Below the pieces are notes generated by a model. That model searched no databases. It was not told the DNA's origin and was given only the letters and a program-made list of their open reading frames with translations. DNA of 64,000 bases from Acidobacteriota bacterium (lineage in GTDB: Bacteria > Acidobacteriota > Blastocatellia > UBA7656). This document shows positions 29,079 through 36,739 of this stretch, in pieces (the first letter of the stretch is position 1; each line of letters starts with the position of its first letter). The DNA lies in the NCBI GenBank assembly GCA_038040445.1, contig JBBPIG010000001.1, positions 92,402-156,401 on the forward strand, written 5' to 3'. The position numbers and the translations under genes are program-made.

Positions 29079-30421
29079 CTATCGATCAAGAGCCAACAAT
29101 CCGAGTCGGGCTCATGTCCGGAGTGAGCAAGGTGAGGCTCGTACTCGAGGGGTCTTTCTCCGACGCTCGAGGCGAACCGATCCAGGAAGGCGCTTACACG
29201 GCGTCGGCCGCGAACGGCGCGGTGAGGTTGCAAGGAAACAGCGCGGTGACAGCGCCGGAAATTGCGCTCTCACCCGCTGATTTCGATTCGTGCCGCTTCA
29301 CCGTCCACGGCGTCAAGATTGGCATCGACTTTCACTGGGAGCGCGAGGAGTCACAACAGTTTCAAGGCGCGCTGAACTTGGTAGTCGATGGCGAAGGCTT
29401 GACTCTGATCAACGAATTGCCGCTCGAGTCGTATCTGGTTAGCGTGATTTCATCCGAGATGAGCGCGTCTTGCCCGCCCGAGCTTCTTCGGGCTCACGCC
29501 ATCGTATCGCGTAGCTGGCTGCTGGCGCAGCTCAAGGATGCAGAGAGCACATCGGAGCGAGCTACTAACCAGACCAACGACTCGCCCGGCCAACACATTC
29601 GCTGGTACGACCGCGAAAGCCATCAGGGCTTCGATGTGTGCGCCGACGATCATTGCCAGAGGTATCAAGGCATTTCGAAGGCATTCTCCCAAGCCTCGTT
29701 TGATGCCGTCCGTGAAACGCGAGGCGAAGTGCTGGGCTACCAGGGTGAGATATGTGACGCGAGGTATTCGAAAAGCTGCGGTGGGATGACCGAGATCTAT
29801 CGCGCGGCCTGGGATGACAAAGATGTGCCGTATCTAAGCTCGGTATACGATGTGCCCGGCAGCGAGCCTTCCGGCTATCGGATGCCGCTCTCTGTCGAAG
29901 CCAACGCTGAAGCATGGATAACTTCATCGCCACCGGCATACTGCGGCGTGGTGACCGGGGAACTTCTCGCGCGCATCGTGCCGGCCTTCGATCAAGAGAC
30001 GCCGGATTTTTATCGATGGCACGTTGACTACTCGCAAGAGGAACTTGGTGAAATCCTGCGCGCGCGGCTCGGAGTGGACTTCGGGAGAATCCGCGGATTG
30101 GAACCTCTGGAACGTGGAGAGTCGGGGCGGATAATCAAGCTCCGTATCATTGGCGAGAAACGAAAGCTGGTCATCGGCAAGGAACTCGAGATTCGGCGCG
30201 CGTTGTCGCGCTCGCACCTATACAGCTCCGCGTTCATAGTTCGATCCGTGCGCGGCCACCTATCAGAGTATCCCGCCCGATTCACCCTTGTTGGCGCGGG
30301 CTGGGGACACGGGGTCGGGCTGTGCCAGATCGGAGCGGCCGTGATGGCCGAGCGCGGCCATGGTCACCGAGAGATACTTGCCCATTACTTCCGTGGTGCG
30401 ACGGTCACAGGGTTGTACTGA
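29075..30421 (+). CDS. SpoIID/LytB domain protein
   Basis: SpoIID proteins are lytic transglycosylases that act on denuded glycan strands. The start is GTG at 29075, overlapping the DUF4922 stop, with GAGGAG just upstream. The 448-residue product has the amidase-enhancer pattern LPLESYLVSVISSEMSASCPPELLRAHAIVSRSWLL (core LPLESYLVSVISSEM), then YSKSCGGMTEI and the closing GAGWGHGVGLCQIGAAVMA. There is no signal peptide at this start or just downstream, which is odd for a wall enzyme and shared with the DUF1460 partner. The N-terminal 90 residues are a beta-rich domain. Confidence 0.9.
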   Translation: MTIDQEPTIRVGLMSGVSKVRLVLEGSFSDARGEPIQEGAYTASAANGAVRLQGNSAVTAPEIALSPADFDSCRFTVHGVKIGIDFHWEREESQQFQGALNLVVDGEGLTLINELPLESYLVSVISSEMSASCPPELLRAHAIVSRSWLLAQLKDAESTSERATNQTNDSPGQHIRWYDRESHQGFDVCADDHCQRYQGISKAFSQASFDAVRETRGEVLGYQGEICDARYSKSCGGMTEIYRAAWDDKDVPYLSSVYDVPGSEPSGYRMPLSVEANAEAWITSSPPAYCGVVTGELLARIVPAFDQETPDFYRWHVDYSQEELGEILRARLGVDFGRIRGLEPLERGESGRIIKLRIIGEKRKLVIGKELEIRRALSRSHLYSSAFIVRSVRGHLSEYPARFTLVGAGWGHGVGLCQIGAAVMAERGHGHREILAHYFRGATVTGLY

Positions 30422-30904
30422 GCATCAGCGCATTCTTTCGTTGCTGTCTGAATTCTCAAAAAAGTTTTCGTCAGATGTTCCATGAGATGGTGGCTCCGCT
30501 GGCGGTGACGCTTGAAGCGCTGACCGGGTGCGCGCACTTGGGAAATCTGATCCCACAACCGAACACGGAAAGATTCAAAGTTTTGAATCGTTTATCGTGT
30601 GGGGCCGCCAGGTCGCTCGGCTGTGCCGGCCGGTCTGAGAGGGAAGGCTTCGGTTTGACTTAGACTTAGAGGTATGGGAATTGATCATCAATCCGCAATG
30701 CTAAATGCGCAATCCGCAATTCCCCTCTGGCACGCCGCTTGGTTATTGAACCGGCGTAACAACGCTCTAAGAATCCGCCTCTTCGACGGGCGTTACGAAG
30801 GGTGTTAGGTGTCAGGCTCTGGGCACACGGCCGAACACCTAACACCCGTTATTGTTTTGGGGCGGCGGCGTTCCCTGAAAACCAGCCCGCTCTTACCACG
30901 CTTC
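30422..30904. other. Convergent gap after the SpoIID operon
   Basis: About 480 bases between the SpoIID gene and the convergent acyl-CoA synthetase-like gene hold no credible gene. The minus-strand part does not encode the missing C-terminal domain of the synthetase. It contains small inverted pairs (GGGAATTG with CAATTCCC near 30676-30724) and the strong hairpin at 30800-30847. Confidence 0.5.
30800..30847. repeat. 13-base perfect inverted repeat in a convergent gap
   Basis: GGGTGTTAGGTGT at 30800-30812 pairs perfectly with 30835-30847 across a 22-base loop. Lying 58 bases beyond the synthetase-like stop, it may act as a 3' end structure, although no T-run follows on either strand. Confidence 0.75.
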
Positions 30905-32221
30905 TTAGTTTGGCAGGATGTAGAGATCGCCATCCTCGTTTTTGTATCCGGCGTCTCCCGTGAGGAACCAGTCTCCAATGAAAGCTGCGGCAGTTCTCTT
31001 TTGGGCGTTGTGAAATGCGCTGAAGAGAGCTGGATCGGACTTGTGAACGGCAATGCGGCCCGCGTTCAGTGGTGGAAGAACGTTGCCGCTTTCATCAATG
31101 ATCTCAATGAGGCGGCCGGGCGCGGGCCGTCCCACAGAACCACCAACCGCCGTTTTGAACCAGCGATCGCACATTCCGGCTATCCAGCCGGTTTCTGGTT
31201 TGCCGTAAACTTCGTTCACCGTCACGCTCGAATCGCTATTCGCCCAATACTCCGGCAACTGCACGCGTTCGCTCACCACGGTTTGGAGCTTGAGTTCGGA
31301 GCGCTCGTCAGGTTCGGGGTCAGACTCAGCCAACATCTTGAGCGTCGAGGAAGGTACGAAAGCATGAGTGACCTCGAAGCGCTCCATCAAGCGCAGTGCG
31401 TTGCCACGGCCCTCGCACGTACTCGCGACCAATGAGCAGCCGTACCACCACGCAGGGTAGAGAACTCCGAGCACCGCGGCTGGCGAGGACCAATCGTCTG
31501 GCGTCCAAAACACCGAGTCGGCCTCGTGCCCTGCATTGAAGAACATCTCGAACGCGGTGAACTGACCGATGACGGAGCGATGGCTGTGAACGACGCCTGT
31601 GATCTCACCTTGCGACTCGACGTAGAATATGAAGGCCGTCGAGTTCGCGTCTGTTTGCACGTCATCGAAGTCTGATGACCCGCGATCGACCTCGCTCCAA
31701 AAGTCTCGGTGCCCGGAACTCGCATTGGCCGGCCTGTCGTCGCGAACTATAAAACAAGAGGCGGGATTCGGCAGATGTCGAGAAGTTCCAACTCTACCGT
31801 AGATCGACTCGTCAACTACGACAGCTTTAGCGCGGCAGTCCGTCAAAGCATATTCCAACAGGCCGAGGCCGGCAGACATCGATAGCGGGACGACCACCGC
31901 GCCGATCTTAAGAACGCCGAGATGAGCAACGGCCAGCGCAGCCGACTGCGGCAGTATGACAGCTACCGAGTCTCCCGGGGTGATACCCGATTCCGACAGG
32001 GCCGCCGCGAATTTGTCGGATAAGAAATCGAGCCCACCGAAGGTGTATGTGTTGGCTCCGGCGTGCTTCACGTCATGAATCGCAATGCGAGCGACGGCGT
32101 CGGCGTGCTTGCGGCAAATAGCGCTGGCGATGTTTAAGCGGGGAGGGATCGCCCAGCAAAATTCCCGGCAGGCTTGCTCGTAGCCTTCGAATCGTTCGAG
32201 GTGTGGAGTGGGATCACTCAT
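30905..32221 (-). CDS. Truncated and degenerate AMP-binding (acyl-CoA synthetase-like) protein
   Basis: The 438-residue protein matches the large N-terminal domain of ANL-superfamily acyl-CoA synthetases: YTFGGLDFLSDKFAAAL, GDSVAVILPQSAALAVAHLG, VVHSHRSV, VNEVYGKPETG, VGRPAPGRLIEI and GDWFLTGDAGYKNEDGDLYI. It stops at that point. The C-terminal domain with the hinge and catalytic Lys (about 110-130 residues) is missing, and the next 480 bases do not encode it. The Gly/Thr-rich P-loop is also degenerate (YVESQGEITGVVHS instead of the usual YTSGTTGxPKG). It is therefore unlikely to be an active ligase. Its start codon abuts a repeat and has no ribosome-binding site. A decaying gene is as likely as a repurposed one. 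Confidence 0.7.
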   Translation of the reverse strand: MSDPTPHLERFEGYEQACREFCWAIPPRLNIASAICRKHADAVARIAIHDVKHAGANTYTFGGLDFLSDKFAAALSESGITPGDSVAVILPQSAALAVAHLGVLKIGAVVVPLSMSAGLGLLEYALTDCRAKAVVVDESIYGRVGTSRHLPNPASCFIVRDDRPANASSGHRDFWSEVDRGSSDFDDVQTDANSTAFIFYVESQGEITGVVHSHRSVIGQFTAFEMFFNAGHEADSVFWTPDDWSSPAAVLGVLYPAWWYGCSLVASTCEGRGNALRLMERFEVTHAFVPSSTLKMLAESDPEPDERSELKLQTVVSERVQLPEYWANSDSSVTVNEVYGKPETGWIAGMCDRWFKTAVGGSVGRPAPGRLIEIIDESGNVLPPLNAGRIAVHKSDPALFSAFHNAQKRTAAAFIGDWFLTGDAGYKNEDGDLYILPN

Positions 32222-32361
32222 GAGGATCGAGGATCGAGGATTGAGGATCGAAGATCGAAGATCGAAGATTGACGATGGAGGGTTGAGGATAGATGATGGC
32301 CTAATCTTCGATCCTCTATCCTCAATCTTCGATCCTCAATCTTCGATCCTCAATCTTCAAT
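32222..32361. repeat. Heptad-type inverted repeat array between acyl-CoA genes
   Basis: About 60 bases of GGATCGA/AGATCGA/GGATTGA units are followed, after a short spacer, by their complements (ATCTTCGATCCTC type), giving a large imperfect hairpin. It spans the whole gap, touches the start codon of the synthetase-like gene and reaches into the last codons of the upstream dehydrogenase gene. Confidence 0.8.
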
Positions 32362-33520
32362 CGGCCGCTTCGCTTGCTGCTTTGACTGGCGCGCGCGCGT
32401 GATCGATGACAAAGCTTGCGATGCGCTCGCGATGATAGGTTGCGTCGCCAAACATCAGCTCCGAAGCTTTGGATCGCTTATAGTAGAAGTGAATGTTCTC
32501 GTCCCACGTGAATCCAATTCCGCCGTGCACCTGAACCGCAAGGTTGCCGACCTCGCGATAACCATCGCTCGCGTACGCCTTCGCCACCGAAACGGCTAGA
32601 GGGGCGTGTTCCGGGTCGTTGCCCATGAGCCACGCTGCATAGTAAACGGCCGAGCGCGCGCTTTCGGTCATCAACAGCATGTTAGCGCAGTGATGCTGAA
32701 CGGCTTGAAACTGACCGATCGGTTTGCCGAATTGCTTGCGAGTCTTGGCGTACTCGACCGAAGCTTCAAGCAGCAACTGCATTCCTCCGACCATCTCCGC
32801 ACTGAGCGCGAGCGTTCCTACGTCGAGCGCGTAATCGAGCGCCACGACCGCCTTCGATGAGTCGGTGATCACGTCTTCGGTGTTAACCATAACGTCGTTG
32901 AACTCAACCGCACACAGCACGCGGGTCGCGTCAATACCCGGCATCGGCTTCACGGTTACGCCTGCTGCTTTTGCATCCACAAACGCGAGCACAAGGTCCG
33001 AACCTGCGCGAGCCACCGTGATGATGCAATCGGCCACCCCGGCATCGCTCACAAAAAGCTTGGCGCCATTGAGCTTGAAGCCGCCGTCGACCGGAGTCGC
33101 GGCCATCTTAACCGCATCGGGATTCCAATTGGCGCTCTCTTCCAGCAACGCGATAGTCGCTTTCGATTCGCCCTCGCAGATCGCTTTCAGCCGCTTGGCG
33201 CGATAGTCTCGGGAACAAGCCTTCTCAATCAGCGAGCCCGCAAGCGCGACGGTCGACAGAAACGCGCCCGGCACCAGCGCGCGACCCATTTCTTCGAAGG
33301 CTACAGCCAGTTCGACCATGCCCAGCCCCTGCCCGCCGTCTTCTTCAGAAAAGATCAAACCGGTCCAACCTTGTTCCACCAGTTTGTTCCAAACGGCTTC
33401 GGAGTAAGGCGCGCTCTTTTCGATCATCTCGCGCACAAGCGCCGGCGGGCATTCCTGCGCGAAGAGTTCACGTGCGGAGCGCTGAAAGAGTTTCTGAGTT
33501 TCGTTTAGTTCGAATTCCAT
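32357..33520 (-). CDS. Acyl-CoA dehydrogenase family protein (second of a pair)
   Basis: The 387-residue flavoprotein opens MEFELNETQKLFQRSARELF and has the family stretches GLGMVELAVAFEEMGRALVPG, GAKLFVSDAGVADCIITVA, QFGKPIGQFQAVQHHCANML and VQVHGGIGFTWDENIHFYYKR. AGGAGA precedes the ATG at 33520; reading frames starting further upstream would run through the palindrome. With the adjacent upstream paralogue it resembles the FadE28/FadE29-type pairs that form mixed tetramers, in which one partner supplies the catalytic Glu. The likely role is dehydrogenation of a bulky or branched acyl-CoA. That pairing is inference from gene order and subfamily look. Confidence 0.88.
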   Translation of the reverse strand: MEFELNETQKLFQRSARELFAQECPPALVREMIEKSAPYSEAVWNKLVEQGWTGLIFSEEDGGQGLGMVELAVAFEEMGRALVPGAFLSTVALAGSLIEKACSRDYRAKRLKAICEGESKATIALLEESANWNPDAVKMAATPVDGGFKLNGAKLFVSDAGVADCIITVARAGSDLVLAFVDAKAAGVTVKPMPGIDATRVLCAVEFNDVMVNTEDVITDSSKAVVALDYALDVGTLALSAEMVGGMQLLLEASVEYAKTRKQFGKPIGQFQAVQHHCANMLLMTESARSAVYYAAWLMGNDPEHAPLAVSVAKAYASDGYREVGNLAVQVHGGIGFTWDENIHFYYKRSKASELMFGDATYHRERIASFVIDHARAPVKAASEAAD

Positions 33521-33536
33521 TTCATCTCCTGATCTT

Positions 33537-33621
33537 CTTCGCGTCCTTTGCGAGTCTTTGCTTCCTTTGCGCGAAACCCGATTTCCCGCAAAGAACGCAA
33601 AGACTCGCAAAGACCGCGAAG
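33537..33621. repeat. Intergenic inverted repeat, CTTTGCGAGTCTT family (second copy)
   Basis: The arms 33537-33561 and 33597-33621 match at 23 of 25 positions. The core CTTTGCGAGTCTT is shared with the element at 12700-12766. It fills the gap between the two acyl-CoA dehydrogenase genes, ending 2 bases before the stop of the upstream one. Confidence 0.8.
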
Positions 33622-33623
33622 AA

Positions 33624-34817
33624 TCAATAGCTCTTCGGCAGACCGAGCACAAAGTGGCCGATTATGTTGCGCTGTATTTCAGACGTCCCCGCTTCGATCG
33701 TGTTTCCCCTGGACCGCAAGTAAGCATGCGGCCACTGGCCGTGGTCGACCGCGTACTCGCTCTCTTTCGTCAACTGACCATAATCGCCGAGCATCTCCAT
33801 AGCCACTTGCTGCATGCGCTGATTCATCTCGCTCCAGAATATCTTTTGAATCGAGCCTTCGGGACCTGGCACGCCGGTCTTGGCCATTCTGGTGGTCGCG
33901 CGCATTTGATTCAGCCGGAAGATTTCGATCTCGGCATAGATCTGCGAAAGCTTCTGGCGAATGATCGGATCGTCGCTTGCCATGTGGCCGTTGCGATGAG
34001 TAGTGCGAGACAGCTCAATCAGTCTCTCGATCTGGCGCTTGAAGGTGATCTGAAGGCTCGCGCCCAACGTTCCGCGCTCGAACATCAGCGTGGCAATGGC
34101 GATTTTCCACCCGTCGTTTACTTTGCCTACAACATTTTCAACCGGCACCGACACGTTCTGAAAAGAGACCTCGTTGAACTCCGAGTCGCCGGTCATCTGT
34201 TTCAACGGACGCACGCTGATTCCCGGGCTGTGCATGTCGATAAGCATGTAGGTCAGACCCTTGTGTTTGGGAACATCCGGGTCCGTCCGCACGACCGCGA
34301 AGCACCAGTCGGCGAAATGTCCGAAGCTCGTCCACGTCTTCTGGCCATTCACGATGAAGTGATCGCCTTCGAGAACTGCTTCCGACCTTAGCGCCGCGAG
34401 ATCAGAACCGGCGTTTGGCTCAGAGTACCCCTGGCACCAGATTTCGCCGGCGGCGAGGATCGGTGCAAGAAAGCGTTTCTTTTGCTCTTCGCTGCCGTAG
34501 GCAATCAGCGTCGGACCTAGCAGCGACACCCCGAGCACATTTATCAGCGAAGGCGCTGCGGCGCGGGCCATCTCTTCGATGAAGATTGTCTGCTCGATCA
34601 ACGTCGCGCCCCGGCCGCCATATTCTTTAGGCCAATTAATGCCGACCCATCCGGCTTCGAACATCTGCTTCTGCCAGGCGCGGAGAAATTCGAAGCGCTG
34701 CCTCGAGTCTTCGTCGTGAAAGGCGGCCGGGTCCCAACTTTCAGGGATGTTGGCATGAAGCCAGGCGCGAAACTCATCGCGAAAGCGCTGCTCGGCTGGC
34801 GTCGGATTGAGGTCCAT
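33624..34817 (-). CDS. Acyl-CoA dehydrogenase family protein (first of a pair)
   Basis: The 397-residue protein opens with PTPAEQRFRDEFRAWLHANIP and carries GRGATLIEQTIFIEEMARA, WCQGYSEPNAGSDLAAL (FAD/substrate loop), NGQKTWTSFGHFADWCF, MHSPGISVRPLKQM, and the end GNTIEAGTSEIQRNIIG. These are strong acyl-CoA dehydrogenase signatures. GAGGAAA precedes the ATG. It is the first gene of a minus-strand series with a second dehydrogenase and the synthetase-like gene, so a beta-oxidation-type pathway is likely. The divergent gap upstream holds a 24-base perfect palindrome. Confidence 0.92.
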   Translation of the reverse strand: MDLNPTPAEQRFRDEFRAWLHANIPESWDPAAFHDEDSRQRFEFLRAWQKQMFEAGWVGINWPKEYGGRGATLIEQTIFIEEMARAAAPSLINVLGVSLLGPTLIAYGSEEQKKRFLAPILAAGEIWCQGYSEPNAGSDLAALRSEAVLEGDHFIVNGQKTWTSFGHFADWCFAVVRTDPDVPKHKGLTYMLIDMHSPGISVRPLKQMTGDSEFNEVSFQNVSVPVENVVGKVNDGWKIAIATLMFERGTLGASLQITFKRQIERLIELSRTTHRNGHMASDDPIIRQKLSQIYAEIEIFRLNQMRATTRMAKTGVPGPEGSIQKIFWSEMNQRMQQVAMEMLGDYGQLTKESEYAVDHGQWPHAYLRSRGNTIEAGTSEIQRNIIGHFVLGLPKSY

Positions 34818-34896
34818 GATTTTCCTCGCTATGATTCATTGGTTGATGTGGGTCGCTCATTATAGCGCGTCAACCCGGATGTACCAACCGGCGGAT

Positions 34897-34972
34897 GTAC
34901 CGTAGACTGTCCAGTCTGCGGATGTATTCCTCAAGATGGGATTGACGCCGCAGACTGGACAGTCTACGGTAC
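34897..34972. repeat. Long perfect inverted repeat in a divergent promoter gap
   Basis: The arms 34897-34920 and 34949-34972 are perfectly complementary over 24 bases, with a 28-base loop. The element lies between the minus-strand dehydrogenase gene and the plus-strand ankyrin gene, so it should overlap or neighbour both promoters. Its sequence family (CAGACTGGACAGTCTACGG) is not the one seen elsewhere in the window. Confidence 0.85.
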
Positions 34973-35100
34973 ACAACCGGCGCAAGCGGTTATTCAGCTT
35001 TTTGAGGCCGCGACGCCATCATGGTAGATTTATCGCTCATAACAATCCGAGTTCAATGCGGCTGCTGGACTCCCTCGGACGACTGAAAGGAATAATCGCG

Positions 35101-35625
35101 ATGCGCAAAGATAAACTGTTTCCGCTGCTCCTGGCGCTCTTACTCGCTGCTTGCAGCAACTCATCGACGGCCAACAAGAACTCGCAGACTGCATCCTCTC
35201 AACCTGCGTTGGATGCCAAGGACGCAGAAGGGAATCCTCCGGTTCTCCGCGCGGTGAACAGCAACGACACCACAGAGCTGCGCCGGTTGGTTGAAGCTGG
35301 AGCCGACGTGAATGCAGCCAGCAATTCCGGAGTCACGCCGCTGATGAACGCAGCGGGAATGGGGAACAGGGAAGCCGTCGAGCTGCTGATACAGAAGGGC
35401 GCCGATGTGAACCACCGAACATCGGGGAACTACACGCCTCTGATGCAAGCAGCGCTGACGGGGCAGATTGAGATTGTGAAGATTCTATTGGATGCCGGGG
35501 CCGACCCCTCGGTGAAAGATACCGGCGGCCGGACCGCGAGCGCCTACGCTGAAGAGCACAATCACAAGGATATCGTGCAGCTTATAGAACAAAAGATGGG
35601 GCCGAAAAGCGCCGGCAAGAAGTGA
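35101..35625 (+). CDS. Ankyrin-repeat lipoprotein
   Basis: A lipoprotein signal (FPLLLALLLAACSNSS, lipobox LAAC with Cys near residue 17) leads to a Ser/Asn/Gln-rich linker and about four ankyrin repeats: LRRLVEAGADVNAASNSG, TPLMNAAGMGNREAVELL, TPLMQAALTGQIEIVKIL and a final AEEHNHKDIVQLIEQ. Ankyrin repeats bind proteins; the lipid anchor places this one on the periplasmic or outer face. AAAGGA lies before the ATG at 35101. Longer frames from 34936 would read through the palindrome. Confidence 0.88.
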   Translation: MRKDKLFPLLLALLLAACSNSSTANKNSQTASSQPALDAKDAEGNPPVLRAVNSNDTTELRRLVEAGADVNAASNSGVTPLMNAAGMGNREAVELLIQKGADVNHRTSGNYTPLMQAALTGQIEIVKILLDAGADPSVKDTGGRTASAYAEEHNHKDIVQLIEQKMGPKSAGKK

Positions 35626-35686
35626 GAACGAATGAACGGCAAATTGCTCGCATGGTCTCTGTGCGCTCGTTGAGACGAGACCGCGG

Positions 35687-35706
35687 GCACAGACCAGAGT
35701 CTGTGC
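35687..35706. repeat. Short perfect hairpin GCACAGAC
   Basis: GCACAGAC pairs with GTCTGTGC across a four-base loop. A further GGCACAGACT occurs at about 35731. It lies in the 261-base gap after the ankyrin gene, which otherwise shows no gene. Confidence 0.6.
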
Positions 35707-35886
35707 TACCTCCGTACTGATTCAACAACGGGCACAGACTTAAGTTTTTGCCTCGCCCATTAATCTTGAAACACAGCCACGCGTGGTTCTATATTTAGTG
35801 TGCTGCTACCCGGCGGTGCCCCCCCAGAATTGGTTCTGAGTATCACGCAGGGATCAATCGCCAATTAACAAAAGAACCGGAGCATC

Positions 35887-36645
35887 ATGAGACGAACCGT
35901 TATCTCGATCATCGCCCTGGTAGCGCTTGCCGCTGTAGCGCACTCCCAGAAAACAATCGGGTCGCCTGCCGATACGGTCATCAGCTTCTATCGCGCGCTT
36001 AAAGAGAAGCGCTATGTCGAGGGGTTCCATCGATCCGTTTATCGGAACGCGATCGACGGCCTGACGCCTTCGGAGCTCAAAGATCTCGAGCCGGACTTCG
36101 CGCGAACGTTCGCCGCGATTCCGGACAAGATCGAGCCGAGCGGCGAGCAGATAACCGGCGAGACGGCGACGGTCTCGTTGAAATTCGGAGGCGCGGATGA
36201 ACCTCAGCAGGTTGGGCTCGTGCGCATTGGCGCTGAGTGGCTGGTCGGCGATAAGGAGACTCTGACGCTGGTGAATGCGCAGGGCCGCGCTTTCTTCTTC
36301 AACGCTCGAATGTTGGTGAACGAGGGAGAAGCGTTTGAGATGCTGCAGCGCATCATTGGCGCCGAGATAATCTACTCGCGGAAGTTCGAGGGAAGGAACG
36401 CATCGCTTAAGGAGCTGATACGACTGGGCGGTGTGCCCAGGGACATCGAAGATGGAGAAGCGGGCGGTTATAAGTTCGCGTTGACTGTTAGCGCGGACGA
36501 AAAGTCGTTCTTCGCCACTGCATCACCAACCATGTACGGCAAGACAGGCAGGGTTTCTTTCTACGCAGATATCAACGGCGTTCACGGCGAGGATTTGAAG
36601 GGTCAGACGGCTACAGCGCGATCCCCGATCTACCAGCCAAAGTGA
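35887..36645 (+). CDS. Secreted protein of unknown function with a pilin-like C-terminal segment
   Basis: A signal peptide (VISIIALVALAAVAHSQ) is followed by an NTF2-like region (SPADTVISFYRALKEKRYVEGF and AEWLVGDKETLTLV). The C-terminal 100 residues run EGEAFEMLQRIIGAEIIY, SLKELIRLGGVPRDIEDG, YKFALTVSADEKSFFATA and YGKTGRVSFYADINGVH. This second part resembles the globular head of type IV pilin-like proteins seen in Acidobacteriota, here without the pilin N-terminal helix. CCGGAG precedes the ATG. The function is unknown. Confidence 0.65.
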   Translation: MRRTVISIIALVALAAVAHSQKTIGSPADTVISFYRALKEKRYVEGFHRSVYRNAIDGLTPSELKDLEPDFARTFAAIPDKIEPSGEQITGETATVSLKFGGADEPQQVGLVRIGAEWLVGDKETLTLVNAQGRAFFFNARMLVNEGEAFEMLQRIIGAEIIYSRKFEGRNASLKELIRLGGVPRDIEDGEAGGYKFALTVSADEKSFFATASPTMYGKTGRVSFYADINGVHGEDLKGQTATARSPIYQPK

Positions 36646-36651
36646 TGAAAC

Positions 36652-36729
36652 GTTCAGAGTTTAAGCTTTAGCTTGCGGTAGGCGAAGAGCAACCTAGGCG
36701 AAGAGCAACCTAAAGGTTGAACTCTGAAC
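36652..36729. repeat. Intergenic inverted repeat, GTTCAGAGTTC family
   Basis: The arms 36652-36676 and 36705-36729 match at 22 of 25 positions. Inside, a 16-base unit (GGCGAAGAGCAACCTA) is duplicated in tandem (36681-36696 and 36697-36712). As at 2177, it fills a convergent gap, here between the secreted protein gene and mutS2. Confidence 0.8.
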
Positions 36730-36739
36730 CTAGGCACAT

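Noticed and set aside
30520-30600. tRNA-like or 5S-like structure in the convergent gap
   Set aside because: Some stem-like words occur, but no acceptor stem, T-loop or conserved 5S blocks line up.
32222-32361. CRISPR-like array
   Set aside because: The repeats are 7-base units in inverted orientation with no spacers of regular length, and no cas gene is present.
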